Positions 8,943 through 17,145 of a stretch of DNA of 64,000 bases are shown one piece after another; position 1 is the stretch's first letter, and each line of letters starts with the position of its first letter. The stretch spans positions 124,001-188,000 of the forward strand of contig CAZKBS010000003.1 of NCBI GenBank assembly GCA_964551435.1. The letters run 5' to 3'. The notes under the pieces are model-generated. The model ran no database searches and was not told the DNA's origin. It was given only the letters and a program-made list of their open reading frames with translations. Both the position numbers and the translations under genes were made by a program. The DNA comes from UBA2020 sp964551435. GTDB lineage: Bacteria > Pseudomonadota > Alphaproteobacteria > Micavibrionales > UBA2020.

Positions 8943-8947
8943 AGCGC

Positions 8948-11029
8948 ATGTCTTACAAAGGCGACGAGCACTTGGCGAAACTCTTGTCCGCGGCGGGCGA
9001 TACCCGCGATATCGCGGCCATCAAAAAAATCCTCTGCGGCATCAATGCCGCGCCGGATGATCTGGGCGAGCCGGACCGCTGGACAAAACTTTTCAAAACC
9101 GGCGGCGATGCGGAAACTATCGCGCAGCTCGCCGCGCTCAAGGCGCAGCTGAAAACCGATGCGGCCAGCGACACCGACCGCCTTGCCGCCCTGCGCGCCG
9201 AGATGACAAAACGCGACATCGATGGCTTTTTTATTCCCCGCGCCGATGAATTTCAGGGCGAATACGTCCCCGCCCGCGCGGAGCGTCTGGCGTGGATCAG
9301 CGGCTTCACCGGCTCCGCCGGCTATGCCGTCGTGCTGAACGAAAAAGCCGCCTTCTTTACCGATGGCCGCTATACTCTGCAAGCGCAGGCGCAGGTCGAT
9401 AAAAAAGATTTCGAGATTTGCAGCCTGTCTGAAAACCAGCGCCCCTTCCCCACCATGACGCCGGTGGAATGGATTGAAAAAAATCTGCCCAAAGGCGCGC
9501 GTTTTGGCATCGACCCGTGGGTGCACACCCCGAACGACGTCAAAAAAATCCGCGAAGCCGTAGAGCGCGCAGGCGGTACGCTGGTGCTGCTGGACGATAA
9601 CCCGCTGGATGCCGCATGGACGGCGCAGCCCCCCGCGCCGTTGGCCCCTGTGGTGCCGCACCCGCTGAAATACGCAGGCAAGGCGTCGGATGTGAAGCGT
9701 CAGGAACTCTCCGCCGTGCTGGCGGCGCAGGGCGCCGATGCGCTGGCAATTACCCTGCCCGAAGAAATCTGCTGGCTTTTGAACATCCGCGGCGGCGATG
9801 TGCCCTGCACGCCGTTTGCGCTATCCTATGCCGTGGCGCATAAAGACGGCAGCGTCGATTGGTTTATCGACGCGGAAAAAGTCACCGATGACACCCGCAG
9901 CTGGGTGGGCAAAGACGTACGCCTGCATCCGCTCAACGATTTCGCCAAGCATATCGAAACGCTGGCGCAGGCCGGACAAAAAATCTGGATCGACCCCGCC
10001 GCAGCCCCCGCCAAGGTAGATGCCCTCATCAAGGCATCCGGCGCCGAAGCGCATGTGGAGCGCAGCCCCCTGCAACTGATGAAAGCCAAGAAAAACAGCG
10101 TCGAGATTGATGGCGCTATCAACGCGCATATCCGCGATGGCGTGGCCATGGTGCGTTTTCTGGCCGCGCTGTCCGAACAGGGCGCCGCCGCGAAACATGA
10201 CGAGCTTTCCGCAACGCAGCTGCTGCAGGATATTCGCGCCAAAGGCGAGAATTTCCGCGGCCTCAGCTTCGATACCATTTCAGGCGCGGGTGGCAACGGC
10301 GCGATTGTTCATTACCGCTCCAGCGAAGAAACCAACCAGCCGCTGCTGTCAGGCCCCGTGTATCTGGTCGATAGCGGCGCGCAATATCTGGACGGCACCA
10401 CCGATATCACCCGCACTATCGCTGTCGATACCCCGTCGCAGGAAATGAAAGAAAACTTTACCCGCGTCCTCAAAGGTCACATCGCCGTTGCCATGTCTGT
10501 CTTCCCCGAAGGCACCACAGGCGACAAGCTGGACGTGAAGGCGCGCGCGGCCCTCAAGGAAGTCGGGCTTGATTTCGCGCATGGTACCGGCCACGGCGTC
10601 GGCAGCTATCTGTCGGTGCACGAAGGCCCCTGCGGCATTTCACCGCGCGCGACCAGCGTGCCGCTGGAGCCGGGCATGATTATTTCGAACGAACCCGGTT
10701 TTTACAAAACCGGCGAATACGGCATCCGTATCGAAACGCTGGTAACGGTGATTGATACGGGCAATGTGGATGAAAACGGCAAGAAACTGCTGGGCTTCAA
10801 AACCCTCACCCTCGCCCCTGTTGACCGCAATCTCATCGAACCCGCACTGATGAGCGATGACGAGCTGAAATGGCTCAACGACTACCACGCGCATGTGGCC
10901 CATACGCTGCTGCCGCTGGTCGAAAAGGTTGACGCCAAGGCGGCGGATTTCCTCAAAAAATCCACTGCGCCCATCCACAAGCCTTCGATGCCTGCGGCAA
11001 AATCGAAAATGAACGGGTTTTTCCTGTAA
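8948..11029 (+). CDS. Aminopeptidase P family (M24B Xaa-Pro aminopeptidase)
   Basis: Removes N-terminal residues preceding proline; cytoplasmic dinuclear metallopeptidase. The 693-residue protein is of the long, eukaryotic-like class with two creatinase-like N-terminal domains followed by the pita-bread catalytic domain. Metal ligands: the two Asp in LVDSGAQYLDGTTDITRT, His in HGTGHGVGSYLSVHEGP, and Glu in EPGFYKTGEYGIRIE. A frame-open TTG at 8930 exists, but ATG 8948 is preceded by GGAG at eight bases, so I chose it. About 60 extra residues at the N-terminus precede the usual LAALRAEM start of the family; the role of this helical leader is unknown. Confidence 0.92.
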   Translation: MSYKGDEHLAKLLSAAGDTRDIAAIKKILCGINAAPDDLGEPDRWTKLFKTGGDAETIAQLAALKAQLKTDAASDTDRLAALRAEMTKRDIDGFFIPRADEFQGEYVPARAERLAWISGFTGSAGYAVVLNEKAAFFTDGRYTLQAQAQVDKKDFEICSLSENQRPFPTMTPVEWIEKNLPKGARFGIDPWVHTPNDVKKIREAVERAGGTLVLLDDNPLDAAWTAQPPAPLAPVVPHPLKYAGKASDVKRQELSAVLAAQGADALAITLPEEICWLLNIRGGDVPCTPFALSYAVAHKDGSVDWFIDAEKVTDDTRSWVGKDVRLHPLNDFAKHIETLAQAGQKIWIDPAAAPAKVDALIKASGAEAHVERSPLQLMKAKKNSVEIDGAINAHIRDGVAMVRFLAALSEQGAAAKHDELSATQLLQDIRAKGENFRGLSFDTISGAGGNGAIVHYRSSEETNQPLLSGPVYLVDSGAQYLDGTTDITRTIAVDTPSQEMKENFTRVLKGHIAVAMSVFPEGTTGDKLDVKARAALKEVGLDFAHGTGHGVGSYLSVHEGPCGISPRATSVPLEPGMIISNEPGFYKTGEYGIRIETLVTVIDTGNVDENGKKLLGFKTLTLAPVDRNLIEPALMSDDELKWLNDYHAHVAHTLLPLVEKVDAKAADFLKKSTAPIHKPSMPAAKSKMNGFFL

Positions 11030-11045
11030 GCGTTTTCTGGGGCGT

Positions 11046-11132
11046 TTAACCGCGCAGCGCTTTTTCAATATCCGCTATCACGCCCGCGGCATAAAGCTGC
11101 GCAAGCGCGGGGCGCAGCGGTGTGATGTCTTA
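11046..11132 (-). other. In-frame 28-codon continuation beyond the kinase stop codon
   Basis: Directly after the TAA stop (11130-11132) of the kinase-like gene the same frame stays open for 28 codons, reading DITPLRPALAQLYAAGVIAD then IEKALRG, before a second TAA at 11046-11048. Composition and amphipathic-helix character look like genuine coding sequence, so the protein may recently have been shortened by one substitution, or the stop may be read through, or be a base-calling error. Confidence 0.55.
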
Positions 11133-11843
11133 TGCTGTGATGCCCTCTTCGCGCGCGGCATCCGACAACATATCCAGCCAATCCTGCGGCAAATGTTTTT
11201 CAGCATCCGTCAGAAATTTCCACGAACTTTCCACCAGCCGCAGGTAATCATAAAGCCGCGCGGCGCTCAGGCTGATATGCGGTGCGGGTTCGTATTCGAA
11301 ATCCACAAAAACAATCCGCGACAGCGTTTCATCCGCCAGCGTGTTCGCAAGCGATACATCGGCATGCACGATGCCCAGTGCATGCAGGCGGCGCAGCGCC
11401 TGCGTGACAGGGCGCATCAAATGCCATGCGTTTCCGGACTTCGTTTCCAGCCGCGCATGCAGCGGCGCGAGCGGCAGATAATCACAATAAAGCGCATCAT
11501 CCGCATGCCATCGGGGCTGCGGCGTCAGGCCGGCGGCGGCTGCCGCTTCGTAGGCCAGCCTTTCCCGCGTGGCACGGCGATGGGTATCAACTGAAACAAA
11601 CGGCATATCCGACGCAGGTTTTTTGCGTTTGCGGTACGGATTGACCAAACGGAGCATCCCTACGGGCTTGTCCCTCTGCATCACGCGGTAAATGCTGTCA
11701 TGGCCGCGACTACCCGACAGCACCAGCACCGGCACGGATGAAAACCCCAAATGTTTTTGCAGCGCCACCGCCACGTCGCGGCGGCGCGGGGCAATGCGAA
11801 ACTCGCCGATATGGCGGAAGAAAAGACGCTTCAGCTTTCTCAT
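11130..11843 (-). CDS. Protein-kinase-fold protein (lipopolysaccharide-kinase/InaA-like)
   Basis: A 237-residue small kinase. The catalytic loop is GIVHADVSLANTL (HxD....N) and the metal-binding segment is VFVDFEYEP (DFG equivalent DFE), as in Kdo/heptose kinases (WaaP/KdkA/InaA) and RIO-like kinases. The N-terminal part has SGSRGHDSIYRVMQ in the place of the glycine loop and a basic KPVGMLRLVNPYRKRKK containing the probable lysine. Substrate unknown; phosphorylation of a lipid or sugar is one option. Its ATG overlaps the stop of the upstream NTase/NDK-like gene (ATGA), so the two are co-translated. An in-frame open extension follows the stop. Confidence 0.8.
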   Translation of the reverse strand: MRKLKRLFFRHIGEFRIAPRRRDVAVALQKHLGFSSVPVLVLSGSRGHDSIYRVMQRDKPVGMLRLVNPYRKRKKPASDMPFVSVDTHRRATRERLAYEAAAAAGLTPQPRWHADDALYCDYLPLAPLHARLETKSGNAWHLMRPVTQALRRLHALGIVHADVSLANTLADETLSRIVFVDFEYEPAPHISLSAARLYDYLRLVESSWKFLTDAEKHLPQDWLDMLSDAAREEGITA

Positions 11844-12925
11844 GTCAGATTTTCGCGTATTTCTTTCAGGCGAATAAAAATATCTTCCTGTTCATGCGCG
11901 GAGAAAAACAGCGGAAAATGCCCCACGGCCTCCGCCTCGTTATCCGTCGAGTGCAGCGGATTGGCCGACGGTTTGCGCCCTGTGGTTTTGGTGAACCATT
12001 CACGGAAACCGCGCTTGGCGAACTGGCGGCTATTGAAAACGAAGGGATGCACCTTGCGATCCTCTGCCGTTGTCGGCTGAGGATACGGGTCGAACACCAG
12101 CACCACGATATGCGGGCGGCCGCCGCGGCGCCATTTACCGCCGCGCATCTTGCCGCTTTCCATTGCACGGGTGATGAAAGGAATATCCTTGACCAGAATA
12201 GTTTTATAATGCTGGCGCAGCATGCCGATGAGCGCGCCATGCGTTTCGGTTTCAACCGCCACGCCGCGGATGACGAACATGTTCATCTCGCCTTTGAATT
12301 CAAGAAACAATTCGGCCATGAACATGCTTTTGATGTCATGCGCAAACTGGTTCTGGACGTATACGGCAAGGATGTCATAGCCGGGGGCCAGCCCCGCTGC
12401 CCGCAAAAAAGCGTGATAATCCCGCAGGGTGTGGGCGACTTTATCGCCCGTTTCGGCGCATAGCGCGTCGATTTCCGCCGGATATTTCGATGCGCCTGAC
12501 GACGCGGCATGATTGATGTGGATTTTCGACGCTTCCATTTTCTGATAGGTGACGTGATACAGCAGCGATAGCAGGTGATGACGCGCATCCGGCACAAAAA
12601 ACAGATCATGAAAACGGCGGCGGGTATCGATGATACGTTGCGCAAAAGCCGGCGGATAATACGGCAGCCCCAGATAGCCGCCGTGATCATGGCCGGATAC
12701 GCTATAGATATCGCACTTCACGCCCTGACGCTTGCCATGGCTGCGATAGCGCGCATGAATAGGCGCGAGCGCGTCATCGGCCACCAGAAGATCTACGTCT
12801 TCCTTCGCACCATGCGCGGGATATCCCGCAGTAAAGCCCACAAAGCCGCGCAGCACGACATAGCCGTGGCCGGATTGCTCCATCCACGCGAAAAATTCTG
12901 TCATATTCGGAATGTAAACGCGCAA
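11840..12925 (-). CDS. Two-domain protein: nucleotidyltransferase-like plus NDK-like domain
   Basis: Unknown function, 361 residues. N-terminal half resembles a polymerase-beta-type nucleotidyltransferase: VVLRGF, then DVD at 43-45 (KEDVDLLVAD), and a third acidic residue Asp72 (KCDIYSV), followed by a helical RFHDLFFVPDARHHLLSLLY. The C-terminal half (about 215-344) resembles nucleoside diphosphate kinase: MFVIRGVAVETETHG, HIVVLVFDPYP, FVFNSRQFAKRGFREWF and NPLHSTDNEAEAVGHFPLFF, the last aligning with the NDK active-site N-x-x-H-G-S-D box with His325. Start: TTG at 12925 preceded by AGGAGA at six bases; no closer ATG fits, the next being 12904. Overlaps the kinase gene. The domain reading is mine by eye and needs a profile search. 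Confidence 0.68.
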   Translation of the reverse strand: MRVYIPNMTEFFAWMEQSGHGYVVLRGFVGFTAGYPAHGAKEDVDLLVADDALAPIHARYRSHGKRQGVKCDIYSVSGHDHGGYLGLPYYPPAFAQRIIDTRRRFHDLFFVPDARHHLLSLLYHVTYQKMEASKIHINHAASSGASKYPAEIDALCAETGDKVAHTLRDYHAFLRAAGLAPGYDILAVYVQNQFAHDIKSMFMAELFLEFKGEMNMFVIRGVAVETETHGALIGMLRQHYKTILVKDIPFITRAMESGKMRGGKWRRGGRPHIVVLVFDPYPQPTTAEDRKVHPFVFNSRQFAKRGFREWFTKTTGRKPSANPLHSTDNEAEAVGHFPLFFSAHEQEDIFIRLKEIRENLT

Positions 12926-13010
12926 CGCTTTTCTCCTGCGAAGTATCCTTTTTTGTACCCCGCCAAGGGGCGGGCTGTAAACGGCTTCGCACGGAAACAC
13001 GTCAGGCATG

Positions 13011-13046
13011 AAAAAACCCCCGGCATCTCGCGCGGGGGCTTTTTTA
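13011..13046 (-). terminator. Rho-independent terminator of rpsU
   Basis: On the minus strand a GCCCCCG/CGGGGG stem with A-run and T-run flanks follows the rpsU stop by about 35 bases. Confidence 0.8.
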
Positions 13047-13078
13047 TTTGGAATGAGGTCATCAGAAACCTGATGATC

Positions 13079-13294
13079 TTATTCGCCGTCGCGCTCCTTG
13101 CGTTTGCGCTCCAGCTTGCGATAGCGGCGGACTGCTTCCGACTTCTCACGTGCTTTCTTTACAGAAGGCTTTTCGTAGTGACGGCGCAGTTTCATCTCGC
13201 GGAAGAGACCTTCGCGCTGCATCTTTTTCTTGAGCGCACGCAGAGCCTGATCGACGTTATTATCGCGTACGATGACCTGTACGATGGTAATCAC
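13079..13294 (-). CDS. rpsU: 30S ribosomal protein bS21
   Basis: Small basic ribosomal protein that helps initiation on the 30S subunit. 71 residues; the core VQVIVRDNNVDQALRALKKK and the basic tail are diagnostic. The only canonical start is the GTG at 13294, lying directly against the GGAAAGGG ribosome-binding sequence. In most alphaproteobacteria the protein begins M(V)QVIVRD; here the codon at that place is ATC, eight bases after the purine run, so the true start is uncertain. Followed by its own terminator; a possible promoter lies at 13346-13374. Confidence 0.93.
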   Translation of the reverse strand: MITIVQVIVRDNNVDQALRALKKKMQREGLFREMKLRRHYEKPSVKKAREKSEAVRRYRKLERKRKERDGE

Positions 13295-13345
13295 CCCTTT
13301 CCAATTAAATCTCGGACGACGGTTGTTTTCCGTCCGGCGGAGCTA

Positions 13346-13374
13346 TTGTTAACACAGCCGCCACGTGAAAACAA
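13346..13374 (-). promoter_or_regulatory. Possible promoter of rpsU
   Basis: On the minus strand TTGTTT, a 17-base spacer and TAACAA stand 52 bases before the rpsU start. The gap 13295-13583 contains the divergent starts of rpsU and the indolepyruvate oxidoreductase; I see no other structure in it. Confidence 0.35.
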
Positions 13375-13583
13375 AGCATTAAACGAAATATTGGACGGCA
13401 CGCGCCCAAGACATAAAGCTGCTGCGGCGCAACATACTGATTTTTCATGCTATTTTGCGCAAAAAATATGAATTATCACAAATAAAAGCGGGAAATTAAG
13501 TTGCTCTCCCCCCTGTGCGACACTAGTTTAATCATGTTTGCAAGAATCAAGCATCACCATCGCCGCGAGGGGGGACACGCGCC

Positions 13584-16500
13584 ATGCAAAAGGCTGTCAC
13601 GCTGGACGACAAATACACCGAAACCGCAGGCAGGATTTACCTGAACGGCCTGCAGGCGATTGTGCGTATGGCTATTATGCAGCATCAGCTGGATGCGGCC
13701 AAGGGGCTGAAGACCGGCACCTTCGTTTCGGGCTATCGCGGCTCGCCGCTCGGCGCGCTTGATATCGCCTTCGCGCAGGCCAAGAAATTCACCGACGGCC
13801 ACGACATCAAATTCCATCCGGGCGTCAACGAAGACCTCGGCGCGACATCCGTCTGGGGCAGCCAGCAGCTGCATCTGGGCAAAGGCGCGACGCATGACGG
13901 CGTGGTCGGCATGTGGTACGGCAAGGGCCCGGGCGTTGACCGCTCCATCGACGTGATTAAACATGCGAATGCTGCGGGCACGTCCAAGCATGGCGGCGTG
14001 CTGGCTTTCGCCGGCGACGACCATGCCTGCAAATCTTCGACCCTGCCGCACCAGTCGGAATATGCGTTCATCCACTCGCTCGTGCCCGTCCTGCATCCGG
14101 CAGGTATCGAAGACGGCTTGTTCCTGGGCCTGCACGGGATTGCGATGTCCCGCTTCTCCGGCTGTTGGACAGGTTTTAAAATCATCAGCGAATTTGCAGA
14201 TAGTTCAGCGTCGGTATTCTCCGATCCCTTCGCACTGACGTTCAATACGCCGGGCGATATCGAACTGCCCAAAGACGGGCTGAACATCCGCTGGTATGAC
14301 CCACCGCTGGAGCAGGAAAAGCGCCTGATCAACTTCAAGCTGCCCGCCGCCACAGCCTATGCCCGTGCCAACGGCCTTGACCGCTATACGATCAATCCCG
14401 CGAAAAAACGCATCGCGATTGTATCGACCGGCAAGGGCTGGATGGATACGATGCAGGCGCTCGAGGATCTTGGCATCACCAAGGCGCGCGCGGAAGAACT
14501 GGGGATTGCCGTTTACAAAGTCGCCCTCGTCTGGCCGATGGATTTGCAGGGCATCCAGCATCTGGCCGAACAGGTCGATGAAATTCTGGTCGTCGAAGAA
14601 AAGCGCGGCGTGATGGAAGAGCAAATCCGCAGCCATCTCTATCACATGCCTGCAGACCGCCGTCCGCGCGTCACGGGCAAGACCGACGACCGCGGGGCGC
14701 CGCTGCTGCCGGAGCATTACGAACTGTCGGTGCTGCAAATCGCCGAAGCCATCGTCGCGCGTCTCAAAACCATCACCGATATCGCGCCCTTTGCCGCGCG
14801 TCTCGACATTTATAACCGCAACAGCACCGTGCGCGGCAAACCCGCCCCTGTGGCGCGTGTACCGTATTTCTGCTCCGGCTGTCCGCATAACACTTCGACC
14901 AAAGTGCCGGAGGGCAGCCGCGCCCTCGCCGGTATCGGTTGCCATTATATGGCCACATGGATCCGCCCCGAATATACCGGCCCCTTCACGCAGATGGGTG
15001 GTGAAGGCGCGCCGTGGATCGGACAGGCGCCGTTCACGACCGAAAAACATATCTTCGCCAACCTCGGCGATGGCACCTATTTCCACTCCGGCCTTCTCGC
15101 CATCCGCGCATCGGTGGCGGCGAAAATCAATATTACCTACAAAATCCTCTACAACGACGCCGTCGCCATGACGGGCGGCCAGCATGTGGATGGCGAATTG
15201 TCGGTACCGATGATTATCGACCAGGTCGCGGCCGAAGGCGTGAAAAAAATCCGCATCGTCACCGACCAGCCGGAAAAATACGCCCCCGTGCGCCTGCGTG
15301 AAGGCGTTACCGTCAGCCACCGCAGCGATCTGGACAAAATCCAGAAAGAACTGCGCGATACCGAAGGCTGCACCATCCTGATCTACGACCAGACCTGCGC
15401 CGCCGAAAAGCGCCGCCGCCGCAAACGCGGGTTGATGGAAGATCCGGCCAAGCGCGTGATTATCAACGAACGCGTCTGCGAAGGTTGCGGCGATTGCGGC
15501 GTGCAGTCCAACTGCGTGTCCATCGCGCCCGTCGAAACCGAATTCGGCCGCAAACGCCAGATCGACCAGTCGACCTGCAACAAAGACTATTCCTGCGTCA
15601 AAGGGTTCTGCCCCAGCTTTGTGACCATCACGGGGGGCGATTTGAAAAAACCGTCCGCCGCATCGGTCGATGATAGCATCGAAGCGTTTTTCAAGGACAT
15701 GCCGGAGCCTGATTTTGGCGACCTGTCCGAACCTGCCGCGATTCTTGTCACCGGTATCGGCGGCACGGGCGTTGTGACCATTGGTGCGATCCTCGCCATG
15801 GCTGCGCATATCGACGGCAAGGGCGTGACGACCATGGACCAGACCGGCCTTGCGCAAAAAGGCGGCGCGGTCACCAGCCATATCCGCATTGCGCGCAAAA
15901 CCGACGATATCAATACCGTGCGCATCGGCACGGCGGGTGCATCGGCCATCATCGGCTGCGACCTGCTGGTGACGTCCGACGGCGATTGCCTGTCGAAAAT
16001 CCGCCCCCTCGGTGCTGACCTTGGCGCAACCAAAGTCTTCCTGAACACCGAAAAACTGCAAACGGGTGAATTCACCAAAAACCCGAACTGGGATATTCCG
16101 GTGCAGTCCATCATCGAACGCCTGAAAGGCCTGACGGGCGCGGAGAATCTGCGCACGCTCGATGCCTCCGCGATTGCAACGGCGCTGATGGGCAATTCGA
16201 TTGCGACAAACATGTTCATGCTCGGCTTTGCCTATCAAATGGGCAGCGTTCCCGTGGCCGAAGCCGCCATCATGCAGGCGATTGAGCTCAACGGCGCATC
16301 GGTCAAGATGAACCAGAAAGCCTTCACCTGGGGACGCCGCGCGGCATGGAACCTTGAAAAGACTATCGAGGTTGCCTTGCCCAAGAAAACCGGTGACATC
16401 GCCCTCGCCCACCGTACAATCTCGCAAACACTGGACGAGCTGATTGCCCGCCGCACGCAATCGCTGACGGCCTATCAAAGCGCCTCATATGCCGCGAAGT

Positions 16501-17087
16501 ACGAAAAATTCGTGGCCATGGCCCGCGATGCCGATATCCGCGTGAATGGCAAGGTCGGCGACCTGACCGAAGCCGTGGCGAAATATCTTTATAAGCTGAT
16601 GGCCTACAAGGACGAATACGAAGTCGCGCGTCTTTATACCGACGGCACCTTCCTCGCGCAGGTCAAAAACACTTTTGAAGGCGACATCAAGCTTACCTTC
16701 AACCTCGCCCCGCCGCTGCTGGCCCGCCGCGACAGCGAAACCGGCCATTTGAAAAAAATGGAATTCGGCCCGTGGATGCTCAAGGCTTTTGGCATGCTCG
16801 CCAAATTCAAATCCCTGCGCGGCACGCCGCTGGATGTGTTCGGCTATACGGCGGAGCGTAAAATGGAACGCCGCATGATTGCCGAATATAAAAACATGCT
16901 CAAAGAGCTGCTGCCGCAGCTGAACGCCGCGAATTATGCCGTGATGGTCGACCTTGCCCGCCTGCCCGAACAAATCCGCGGCTATGGCCACGTCAAGGAA
17001 GCCAACGTCGCGAAGGCAGAGCAGGAAAAGAAAAAGCTGCTGGATGCGTTCAAAAACCCGCCTGCCCTACAAAAACAGGCGGCCTAA
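13584..17087 (+). CDS. Indolepyruvate ferredoxin oxidoreductase, fused alpha/beta subunits
   Basis: Oxidatively decarboxylates aryl- or branched 2-oxo acids to acyl-CoA with ferredoxin as acceptor; it acts on transaminated aromatic amino acids. The 1167-residue protein fuses the pyrimidine domain (GTFVSGYRGSPLGALD, PGVNEDLGATSVWGSQQ), the thiamine diphosphate domain (FANLGDGTYFHSG, YKILYNDAVAMTGGQ) and the gamma domain (ILVTGIGGTGVVTIGAILA, GLAQKGGAVTSHIRI). Cysteines in FCSGCPHNTSTK and in CEGCGDCGVQSNC with CNKDYSCVKGFCPSF could bind iron-sulfur clusters. This fused form is common in Proteobacteria. Start ATG 13584 has a GAGGGGGG site upstream. Monocistronic with its own terminator. Confidence 0.92.
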   Translation: MQKAVTLDDKYTETAGRIYLNGLQAIVRMAIMQHQLDAAKGLKTGTFVSGYRGSPLGALDIAFAQAKKFTDGHDIKFHPGVNEDLGATSVWGSQQLHLGKGATHDGVVGMWYGKGPGVDRSIDVIKHANAAGTSKHGGVLAFAGDDHACKSSTLPHQSEYAFIHSLVPVLHPAGIEDGLFLGLHGIAMSRFSGCWTGFKIISEFADSSASVFSDPFALTFNTPGDIELPKDGLNIRWYDPPLEQEKRLINFKLPAATAYARANGLDRYTINPAKKRIAIVSTGKGWMDTMQALEDLGITKARAEELGIAVYKVALVWPMDLQGIQHLAEQVDEILVVEEKRGVMEEQIRSHLYHMPADRRPRVTGKTDDRGAPLLPEHYELSVLQIAEAIVARLKTITDIAPFAARLDIYNRNSTVRGKPAPVARVPYFCSGCPHNTSTKVPEGSRALAGIGCHYMATWIRPEYTGPFTQMGGEGAPWIGQAPFTTEKHIFANLGDGTYFHSGLLAIRASVAAKINITYKILYNDAVAMTGGQHVDGELSVPMIIDQVAAEGVKKIRIVTDQPEKYAPVRLREGVTVSHRSDLDKIQKELRDTEGCTILIYDQTCAAEKRRRRKRGLMEDPAKRVIINERVCEGCGDCGVQSNCVSIAPVETEFGRKRQIDQSTCNKDYSCVKGFCPSFVTITGGDLKKPSAASVDDSIEAFFKDMPEPDFGDLSEPAAILVTGIGGTGVVTIGAILAMAAHIDGKGVTTMDQTGLAQKGGAVTSHIRIARKTDDINTVRIGTAGASAIIGCDLLVTSDGDCLSKIRPLGADLGATKVFLNTEKLQTGEFTKNPNWDIPVQSIIERLKGLTGAENLRTLDASAIATALMGNSIATNMFMLGFAYQMGSVPVAEAAIMQAIELNGASVKMNQKAFTWGRRAAWNLEKTIEVALPKKTGDIALAHRTISQTLDELIARRTQSLTAYQSASYAAKYEKFVAMARDADIRVNGKVGDLTEAVAKYLYKLMAYKDEYEVARLYTDGTFLAQVKNTFEGDIKLTFNLAPPLLARRDSETGHLKKMEFGPWMLKAFGMLAKFKSLRGTPLDVFGYTAERKMERRMIAEYKNMLKELLPQLNAANYAVMVDLARLPEQIRGYGHVKEANVAKAEQEKKKLLDAFKNPPALQKQAA

Positions 17088-17099
17088 GACGTCGAGACA

Positions 17100-17130
17100 A
17101 AAAAGGCAGGACACAAAATCCCGCCTTTTT
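17100..17130. terminator. Bidirectional terminator between iorAB-type gene and yejF
   Basis: A 12-bp stem with one mismatch (17100-17111 with 17119-17130), A-run on one side and T-run on the other, lies between convergent genes. Confidence 0.8.
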
Positions 17131-17145
17131 ATTTGCCTGCGCCTA

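Noticed and set aside
14205..16478. 757-codon open frame on the minus strand inside the indolepyruvate oxidoreductase gene
   Set aside because: It is an antisense shadow of a long GC-rich gene; no recognisable protein, no ribosome site and the plus-strand gene is certain.
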